Shown piece by piece: positions 1 to 4,372 of a stretch of 6,565 bases of DNA. Numbering within the stretch: the stretch's first letter is position 1; every line of letters begins with the position of its first letter. Origin of the DNA: Gammaproteobacteria bacterium (GTDB lineage: Bacteria > Pseudomonadota > Gammaproteobacteria > Xanthomonadales > Xanthomonadaceae); the NCBI GenBank assembly GCA_012510865.1, contig JAAZHF010000317.1, positions 1 through 6,565 on the forward strand, read 5' to 3'. Under the pieces are notes generated by a model that did not search any database, was not told the DNA's origin, and saw nothing but the letters and a program-made list of their open reading frames with translations. The position numbers and the translations under genes are program-made.

Positions 1-758
1 CTCAGGCGCACGTTGCCACCCCAGACGATGCAGCCGCCCTCGCGCTCCACCACCCGGCGCATCGCCGCCAGATCGAGCGCCACGGGCGCCATGACCTCCA
101 TGGTGTCGGCGGTGCCCGCGGGCGACGTGATCGCGCGCGAGGACGTCTTCGGGATGCGGTAGCCCAGCGCAGCCACGATGGCCACCACGATCGGCGTGGT
201 GCGATTGCCGGGCAGGCCGCCGACGCAATGCTTGTCCAGCACCGGCCCATCGCCCCAATCCAGGCGCTGGCCAACGGCGATCATGGCCCGTGTCAGCGAG
301 GTCGTCTCGGCGTTGTCGAGGCGGTCGCCCGCGCTGGCCGTGACGAAAGCGGCAAGCTCCAGGTCCGACAGCCTGCTTTCCATCACGTCCTGCACCAGGG
401 CGAGGTACTGCGCGTCGTCCAGCCGTGCCCCGAACACCTTGGCGCGGAGCGCGCCTGCCGACGACGCGGGTTCCGCATGCCGCACCCGGGCGAGGGCATC
501 GCGCATGGGATCGAGGAGCGTCCACGCGGCCTCCGACAGCGCCACCTCGTCGAGGCCGAGCCGATCGTCGACGACCACGTTCAGCGTCGCCACCAGCGTG
601 CGCGCGCCGACGTCCAGCCTCACGCGCGTCATCGCGGCAAAGCCTTCCGAGCGGCAGACTTCGCAGTCACGGTGCATATAGACCACCGGCTGCTGGTAGG
701 TGTCGATGCCGGCACGGGTGACGCGCAGGCGGGTGTGGCCCGGGGCCTGCGTGGTCAT
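1..758 (-). CDS. Type 2 thymidine phosphorylase / AMP phosphorylase-like enzyme, C-terminus cut by window edge
   Basis: The reading frame is open from an ATG at 758-756 to the window edge, giving 252 residues of a family usually near 500. It belongs to the nucleoside/nucleotide phosphorylases that swap a base for phosphate on the sugar; archaeal relatives convert AMP to adenine plus ribose 1,5-bisphosphate. Residues 1-85 resemble the extra N-terminal domain of the archaeal-type enzymes. Residues 105-165 look like the helical glycosyltransferase-3 N domain. The phosphate-binding segment DKHCVGGLPGNRTTP starts at residue 175, and the family signature SSRAITSPAGTADTME lies at 206-221. Cys178 stands where classical enzymes have Ser (DKHS). 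The ATG overlaps the stop of the nuclease gene upstream as ATGA, so translation is probably coupled. Family assignment is solid; the true substrate (thymidine, other nucleosides or NMPs) cannot be decided from sequence. No signal peptide is visible, so a cytoplasmic location is likely. Confidence 0.9.
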   Translation of the reverse strand, partial: MTTQAPGHTRLRVTRAGIDTYQQPVVYMHRDCEVCRSEGFAAMTRVRLDVGARTLVATLNVVVDDRLGLDEVALSEAAWTLLDPMRDALARVRHAEPASSAGALRAKVFGARLDDAQYLALVQDVMESRLSDLELAAFVTASAGDRLDNAETTSLTRAMIAVGQRLDWGDGPVLDKHCVGGLPGNRTTPIVVAIVAALGYRIPKTSSRAITSPAGTADTMEVMAPVALDLAAMRRVVEREGGCIVWGGNVRL

Positions 759-2140
759 CTCGCATCCTCCAATCCGACTAGCTCCAGGTGCTCCGGCACG
801 CGCGCACGCCAGCCCAGTTCACGCTGCACGCGCCCGCGCAGCGTGTCGGCTGCATCGGGCTCGCCATGGGTGAGGTACACCACGCGCGGCGCGGACGGCG
901 CGGTGCGCATCCAGTCCAGCAACTCCCCGGCGTCGGCGTGGCCGGAGAAGCCTTCCAGCTGCACCACTTCAGCGCGGATGGGGACCTCGCGGCCGAACAT
1001 GCGCAACGTGCGCTTGCCTGCCGCCAGCGCGGCACCGCGTGTTCCTCCGGCCTGGTAGCCCGCGAGCAGGATCGCGTTGCGGTCATCGGGGCCGAACGCC
1101 TCGATGTGGTGCAACACGCGCCCGCCGGTGATCATGCCGCTGGCCGAGATGATGATCATCGGCCCGCGCTGGCGGTTGAGCGCCTTCGACTCTTCTACAG
1201 TGTTGACGAAGGTGGCCACGTCGAACATCCGCTGGCAGTCCTCTTCGGACACGTGGTGCTCGGGATGGTGGGCGTGGTAGTGCGGGGTCGCGTTGATCGC
1301 CATCGGGCTGTTGAGATAGACCGGCGCGCGGGGAATCTCATTGCGCTCGCGCAGCCGGGCGATATGCAGCATGAGCGCCTGGGCGCGGCCGATGGCAAAG
1401 GCGGGGATGACGATCACGCCCCCGCGGGCGGCAACGCGGCGGATGATGGGGGCCAGTTCCGCTTCCTGGTCGATGGGAATGTGTTCGCGGTCGCCATACG
1501 TGGACTCGCAGACCAGCACGTCACAGGCGGGCAGCGGCGTGGGCGGATTCATCAGCGATTCCTGCTGATGCCCCAGATCGCCACTGAAGTGCAGGCGCTG
1601 GCCCTGGACGTCCAAGCTGAGGTGCGCGGCACCCAGGATGTGGCCGGCGGGATGGAAGCGGACCGTGTAGCCCGACGCGACCTCGATGTCGCGCTCGTAG
1701 TCATGCCCCTTGAGCTGCTTCAGGCTGCGGCGGGCGTCCTCCTCGGTGTAAAGCGGTCGAGGTTCTTTGTGCTTGGAGTACCCCTTGCGGGCTGCGTATT
1801 CCGCCTCTTCTTCAAGCAGGTGCCCGCTGTCGGGAAGCAGCAGGCCACACAGGGCCACGCTGGCGTGGGTGCAGTGGATCCGGCCGCGGAATCCCTGCTT
1901 GACCAGCGCCGGCAGGTAGCCCGAATGATCCAGATGGGCATGGGTCAGGACCACCGCGTCGATGGACGCCGGATCGACTGGGAACGGTGCCCGGTTGCGG
2001 TCGCGCAGCTGCTTGTAGCCCTGGAAGAGACCGCAGTCGACCAGCACGCGCTGGCCATTGGCCTCGACCAGGTAGCGCGATCCGGTGACGGTGCCGGCGG
2101 CACCGAGGAACTGCAGCGTCGGGCGGGAAGTCGAGGTCAT
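755..2140 (-). CDS. Beta-CASP metallo-beta-lactamase-fold nuclease (RNA-processing type)
   Basis: This 461-residue protein has the full metal-site and beta-CASP motif set of the CPSF73-like family, so it probably cleaves RNA in the cytoplasm using two zinc ions. Metallo-beta-lactamase motifs: Asp35 (VDCG), HAHLDH at 67-72, His167 (HPAGH) and Asp188 (FSGDLG). Beta-CASP motifs: A is Glu212 (CESTYGD), B is His401 (FSGHAD) and C is His425 (LTHGE). In the family, His at motif C marks RNA-acting members, whereas DNA-repair members carry Val. The stretches IPAFAIGRAQ (245-254) and SASGMITGGR (332-341) are also family-typical, and the length is normal. The start is supported by GGAG at 2150-2147, seven bases before ATG. 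The stop overlaps the start of the phosphorylase gene by 4 bases. Endo- versus exonuclease action cannot be told; many homologues are listed only as MBL-fold hydrolases. Confidence 0.93.
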   Translation of the reverse strand: MTSTSRPTLQFLGAAGTVTGSRYLVEANGQRVLVDCGLFQGYKQLRDRNRAPFPVDPASIDAVVLTHAHLDHSGYLPALVKQGFRGRIHCTHASVALCGLLLPDSGHLLEEEAEYAARKGYSKHKEPRPLYTEEDARRSLKQLKGHDYERDIEVASGYTVRFHPAGHILGAAHLSLDVQGQRLHFSGDLGHQQESLMNPPTPLPACDVLVCESTYGDREHIPIDQEAELAPIIRRVAARGGVIVIPAFAIGRAQALMLHIARLRERNEIPRAPVYLNSPMAINATPHYHAHHPEHHVSEEDCQRMFDVATFVNTVEESKALNRQRGPMIIISASGMITGGRVLHHIEAFGPDDRNAILLAGYQAGGTRGAALAAGKRTLRMFGREVPIRAEVVQLEGFSGHADAGELLDWMRTAPSAPRVVYLTHGEPDAADTLRGRVQRELGWRARVPEHLELVGLEDAR

Positions 2141-2186
2141 GATGAGCTCCGGTTCTGGCAGGAAGTGATGGCGGAGAGCGGGCGCA

Positions 2187-2211
2187 CGTCCGGCGCAGAT
2201 CGCGCCGGACG
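2187..2211 (-). terminator. Strong GC hairpin between exported-protein gene and nuclease gene, terminator-like without a U run
   Basis: Two perfect 10-base arms (2187-2196 CGTCCGGCGC and 2202-2211) surround a 5-base loop. The hairpin begins 10 bases after the stop of the exported-protein gene and ends 46 bases before the nuclease start. In the minus-strand transcript it is followed by GTGCGCCCG, not a T run, so it is not a classic intrinsic terminator. It could be a weak terminator, a processing or stability stem, or an attenuator of the downstream pair. The rest of the 81-base gap (2141-2221) holds only the nuclease ribosome binding site. Confidence 0.35.
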
Positions 2212-2221
2212 CGTGGCTTGC

Positions 2222-2641
2222 TCACGGTCGAATCAGCTCGACGATGTCATTGACCTTGGGCTTTCCGGAGATCACTTCAGCCTCTGCGTAGTGGTCGTCG
2301 AACAGCCCGGTAATGCGCACCTGACCGACGGCTTCCCGGCGAAAGCGCGGCCCGATATCCCGAGGACCGCGGTTACGGCGCTTGTGCCGGATCACATCCA
2401 GCACCTGGTCGACCTGGGCTCCGTCGGCCTTGCCGACGCAGACCACCAGTGTGTCGTCCTGCGGCTCCAGAACCTGGCCGCGCATCAACACGTTGTGGCG
2501 GAACCCGCCTTCGCTCGCGGAAGCAACCCCCGGCAGTGCGAAGGAGAAGGCGAAGGCGCCCGCCAGCGCCAGCGCGGCGAACCAGCGATTGGGATTGGTG
2601 CGTGGGCCAGAAAAACAGGCGGCATGTGTGACGTTGTTCAT
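2222..2641 (-). CDS. Small exported protein of unknown function
   Basis: This is a 139-residue protein. Residues 1-19 form a polar, mildly basic N-region. Residues 20-39 (from WFAALALAGAFAF) are hydrophobic, and a signal peptidase I site fits after Ala42 (ASA then SEGG), so the mature part of about 97 residues should be periplasmic. The mature part carries DTLVVCVGKADGAQVDQVL, a basic stretch HKRRNRGPRD, then VGQVRITGLFDDHYAEAEV and VNDIVEL near the end. This pattern of short beta strands with 'DGaqvdqvl' and a closing 'vnDiv' recalls small beta-barrel repeats like the FlgT C-terminal domain, but I do not claim homology. I chose the ATG at 2641-2639 because AAGGAG lies eight bases upstream. 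Earlier in-frame starts would put that site inside the coding region and bury the signal peptide. It sits 80 bases after the methyltransferase-like gene, so it may be co-transcribed with it. Confidence 0.8.
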   Translation of the reverse strand: MNNVTHAACFSGPRTNPNRWFAALALAGAFAFSFALPGVASASEGGFRHNVLMRGQVLEPQDDTLVVCVGKADGAQVDQVLDVIRHKRRNRGPRDIGPRFRREAVGQVRITGLFDDHYAEAEVISGKPKVNDIVELIRP

Positions 2642-2649
2642 TGTGTGGA

Positions 2650-2655
2650 CTCCTT
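2650..2655 (-). promoter_or_regulatory. Ribosome binding site AAGGAG for the exported protein
   Basis: AAGGAG is followed by eight bases and then ATG at 2641-2639. An in-frame ATG just upstream (2659-2657) directly abuts this element, so the Shine-Dalgarno position decides for the downstream start and the intact signal peptide. In the remainder of the 80-base gap 2642-2721 I see no convincing promoter. Confidence 0.75.
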
Positions 2656-2721
2656 GCATGGATGTGAGGCGAAACAGCGAGACTGCTAGAGCACGAAGGG
2701 ATGGAACACGACGGTCGGCCT

Positions 2722-3387
2722 TCATCGGGCTTCCCCCGCCGATCGGACAGGACCGCGCCGGCGTCGCGGTATGAAGGCCGGCACCTCCTGCATATAGCTC
2801 ACGTAGTCCTCGCCGAAGCGGCTCAGGCAATCCCTCTCCTCACGACGCGCGAGGCGGGCATAGGCCCACACCAGCACCGGATAGCTGACGAGCGTGAGCA
2901 GCGTGGGCCACTGCAGGAGGAAACCGGTCAGTACGAATACGAAGGCGACGTACTGCGGGTGACACAAGCGCGCATAGACGCCCTCCCGGGCAAGCCGACC
3001 CTCACGCTGTGCCCGATACAGCACGGGCCAAGCTGCCGACAGCAGCCAGAAGCCGCCGCCGATCAGGACGAAACTCGCGAGGTGGAATGGACCGAAATGC
3101 GGATTGGCGCGCCAGCCGAACCACATCTCCAGCAGATGGCCGGCGTCGTGGCTGAGCCAGTTGACCTGCGGATAGTTGGCGCTGAGCCACCCGCCCAGGA
3201 CGTACAGCGTCAGCGGGAAGCCATACATTTCCGCGAACAGGGCCACGACGAATGCGGAGAACATCCCGAACCCACGCCAGTCCCACCGGGTCAGCGGTTT
3301 GTAGAAGCTCCAGGCGAAGAAGATGAAGAACGCGGCGTTGATGGCGGCGAGGAGCCAAAGACCGTAGCCGGAGTCAGGTGCGTGCAT
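2722..3387 (-). CDS. ICMT-like membrane methyltransferase (isoprenylcysteine/phospholipid methyltransferase fold)
   Basis: This is a 221-residue integral membrane protein. Hydrophobic segments lie near residues 8-28, 40-67, 102-124 and 145-177; the last probably forms a helical pair. The C-terminal half carries the ICMT/PEMT S-adenosylmethionine-binding pattern: EGVYARLCHPQY (135-146), then RREERDCLSRFGEDYVSYMQEVPAFIP (split as RREE 181-184, FGEDY 191-195 and the closing VPAFIP 202-207). Most relatives have Arg before the HP; here it is Cys142. Bacterial members methylate unknown small or lipid substrates, so the substrate is not predicted. The start at 3387 is supported by GGAGG at 3400-3396. 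A longer frame exists upstream, but it would run through the DUF2933 gene. The start lies one base after the DUF2933 stop (TGA-C-ATG), so the two are almost certainly co-translated. The link to copper handling is inferred from position only. Confidence 0.85.
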   Translation of the reverse strand: MHAPDSGYGLWLLAAINAAFFIFFAWSFYKPLTRWDWRGFGMFSAFVVALFAEMYGFPLTLYVLGGWLSANYPQVNWLSHDAGHLLEMWFGWRANPHFGPFHLASFVLIGGGFWLLSAAWPVLYRAQREGRLAREGVYARLCHPQYVAFVFVLTGFLLQWPTLLTLVSYPVLVWAYARLARREERDCLSRFGEDYVSYMQEVPAFIPRRRRGPVRSAGEAR

Positions 3388-3388
3388 G

Positions 3389-3694
3389 TCATCGTCCTCC
3401 GTTCGAGGGGCCGGACGTTTCGTCATCCAGCGTCCGCGTGCGCCGGCTCTCATGCTGGCCGTGAGGTGTGTCGTCGGCATTGCTGTCGCGCCCATGACCG
3501 CCGTGACCGCCATGCCCCTTGTGCATGAACACGTGCAACAGGGGGCATAGCAGCAGGATGGCCAGCGGCAGCCAGCGGAGCGTTCCCGCAAGGTGGGCGC
3601 GGTGCTCGAAGCCGAGATAGAACAAGGCCAGCGCCAGGAAGATCCAGAAGACCCAACGTCGGGACCCCGAGGTGGCAGGACCGGGGACAGTCAT
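3389..3694 (-). CDS. DUF2933-type two-helix membrane protein with histidine-rich tail
   Basis: This is a 101-residue protein with two hydrophobic segments, about residues 13-29 (WVFWIFLALALFYLGF) and 40-57. The second contains the family-like pattern CPLLHVFMH (Cys50, His54, Met57, His58), followed directly by KGHGGHGGHG with His61, His64 and His67. This matches DUF2933, small proteins common in copper/heavy-metal resistance regions with no proven function. Cys, Met and His at the membrane edge plus a GGH repeat make metal binding plausible; that is inference. The C-terminal tail is polar (residues 68-101) and includes two more histidines (His78, His81). The ATG at 3694 overlaps the regulator stop by 4 bases (ATGA), and AGGAG at 3707-3703 precedes it inside the regulator gene. 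The stop is one base before the methyltransferase-like gene. The side of the membrane bearing the His tail is not clear from the sequence. Confidence 0.85.
   Translation of the reverse strand: MTVPGPATSGSRRWVFWIFLALALFYLGFEHRAHLAGTLRWLPLAILLLCPLLHVFMHKGHGGHGGHGRDSNADDTPHGQHESRRTRTLDDETSGPSNGGR
3396..3400 (-). promoter_or_regulatory. Ribosome binding site GGAGG for the ICMT-like gene
   Basis: GGAGG lies inside the last codons of the DUF2933 gene, eight bases before ATG at 3387-3385. It fixes the start at this ATG rather than the longer upstream in-frame candidates, which would overlap the DUF2933 gene for up to 200 bases. Confidence 0.7.
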
Positions 3695-4203
3695 GGCAAA
3701 TTCTCCTGAGTGGGGCGGCGTCCAAGGAGGCGCCGCGGGGTGGACCTGACGAACCCGCCGCCCTCAGCGGCGGCAACGGATTCGATCAATGCGCAGACAT
3801 CATTGCCAGTCGGGATGGAATCCGGCAGCGAAGACCAGGCGTGGACGGCATGTTCCATCCGCGCGTGCATGGCGAGCAGGTTGTCCAGTTGCTGGCGGGT
3901 GTCGTCGAGTCGGCGTCGGATGATGTCCCGCACAAACGGGCAGGGACTATGTCGCAGCAGGCTGTGGCGGATGATCTCCTCGATCTCCGCCAGCGTGAAG
4001 CCGAGCTGTTGGGCGGTGCGAATGAAGTGCAGGCGCTGGAGCTCCGAAGCCGAGAACAGTTGGTAGCCACTCTCGGTGTGCCTCGCCGCCTGCAGCAGGC
4101 CGCGCCGCAGATAGTTGCGCACCACATGCACCGTGACGTCGCCCTGTCGGGCCAGCTGGCGGACCGTCATCAGCGGCGGTACTGCTTTGTCGGTGACCGT
4201 CAT
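3691..4203 (-). CDS. MerR-family regulator with MerD-like DNA-binding domain
   Basis: This is a 170-residue regulator. Residues 12-75 form the winged helix-turn-helix: TVRQLARQGDVTVHVVRNYL (13-32), RRGLL (33-37), SGYQLFSASELQRLHFIRTA (45-64) and LGFTLAEIEEII (67-78). The phrase VHVVRNYLRRGLL is closer to MerD (VHIVRDYLLRGLL) than to the usual MerR VRYYE. A long coiled-coil dimerisation helix follows (about 90-125). Cys88 and Cys137 match in relative place MerR Cys82 and Cys126, but the central ligand (MerR Cys117) is not a Cys; Asp128 falls there by spacing. It is longer than MerD (about 120 residues) and extends past the second Cys with a basic tail. GGGAG at 4215-4211 supports the first ATG; an internal ATG at residue 12 has no good site. 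It is first in the operon behind a MerR-type promoter, so autoregulation in response to a metal such as Cu+ is likely, though inferred. Confidence 0.9.
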   Translation of the reverse strand: MTVTDKAVPPLMTVRQLARQGDVTVHVVRNYLRRGLLQAARHTESGYQLFSASELQRLHFIRTAQQLGFTLAEIEEIIRHSLLRHSPCPFVRDIIRRRLDDTRQQLDNLLAMHARMEHAVHAWSSLPDSIPTGNDVCALIESVAAAEGGGFVRSTPRRLLGRRPTQENLP

Positions 4204-4230
4204 TGGCGCACTCCCGGCAGGGTGTAGGTC

Positions 4231-4261
4231 AGGCTAGACCTGTGTCTCGCACACAGGTCAA
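4231..4261 (-). promoter_or_regulatory. MerR-class promoter with 19-base spacer driving the regulator operon
   Basis: Reading the minus strand, the -35 element TTGACC (4261-4256) is followed by 19 bases (4255-4237) and the -10 TAGCCT (4236-4231). The ATG of the regulator follows 27 bases after the -10, with its Shine-Dalgarno at 4215-4211. A 19-base spacer is the hallmark of promoters that MerR-family activators untwist; the layout closely resembles the CueR-controlled copA promoter (TTGACC ... TAACCT). The dyad operator fills the spacer. Confidence 0.8.
4237..4259. promoter_or_regulatory. Perfect 9-5-9 dyad operator for a MerR-family regulator
   Basis: GACCTGTGT (4237-4245), a 5-base centre CTCGC (4246-4250) and ACACAGGTC (4251-4259) are perfect inverted repeats. 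The dyad starts inside the -35 element and ends directly before the -10, as in CueR and ZntR operators. The likely ligand is the regulator encoded 34 bases downstream. A further half-site, AGGTC at 4226-4230, also pairs with GACCT at 4237-4241, perhaps by chance. Confidence 0.8.
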
Positions 4262-4322
4262 CCTGCATGAGCGTGGTCGCAGTCACAAACGCCCGGGACT
4301 GTCGCCAACGGGCGCAAGTCCA

Positions 4323-4342
4323 CGTCCGCGCGTGCGCGGACG
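4323..4342 (-). terminator. Terminator-like GC hairpin after cusA, no U run
   Basis: Perfect 9-base arms (4323-4331 CGTCCGCGC and 4334-4342) leave 2 unpaired bases, so in practice 7-8 pairs with a small loop. It starts 30 bases after the cusA stop. No T tract follows in the minus-strand transcript. A weaker 6-base stem, CGCCCG (4290-4295) with CGGGCG (4309-4314), lies between this hairpin and the promoter. The remaining bases of the 169-base gap 4204-4372 show no gene that I can support. Confidence 0.35.
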
Positions 4343-4372
4343 ATCCGTCCGTGCATGTGTTGAACGGCCGCA

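Noticed and set aside
2..274. Minus-strand open frame rich in Arg and Trp
   Set aside because: Out-of-frame shadow of the phosphorylase gene, whose own frame carries the family signature.
228..1058. Plus-strand open frame of 276 codons
   Set aside because: Antisense to the phosphorylase and the nuclease C-terminus; low-complexity Arg/Ala-rich translation with no motif.
788..2689. Long open frame of 633 codons on the plus strand
   Set aside because: It lies antisense to the beta-CASP nuclease and exported-protein genes, which have full motif sets. Its protein shows no domain pattern; long antisense frames are expected at this GC content.
2222..2830. Longer form (202 residues) of the exported protein
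   Set aside because: It overlaps the ICMT-like gene, places the signal peptide internally and puts the Shine-Dalgarno inside the coding region.
3487..3516. Short direct repeats in the DUF2933 gene as a possible repeat array
   Set aside because: They are explained by the GGH-coding tail; too few and too short for CRISPR or a tandem array.
2701..3528. Plus-strand open frame of 275 codons
   Set aside because: Antisense to the ICMT-like and DUF2933 genes; no recognisable domain.
2722..3591. Longer form (289 residues) of the ICMT-like protein
   Set aside because: It would overlap the DUF2933 gene by about 200 bases; the ATG at 3387 has a proper GGAGG.
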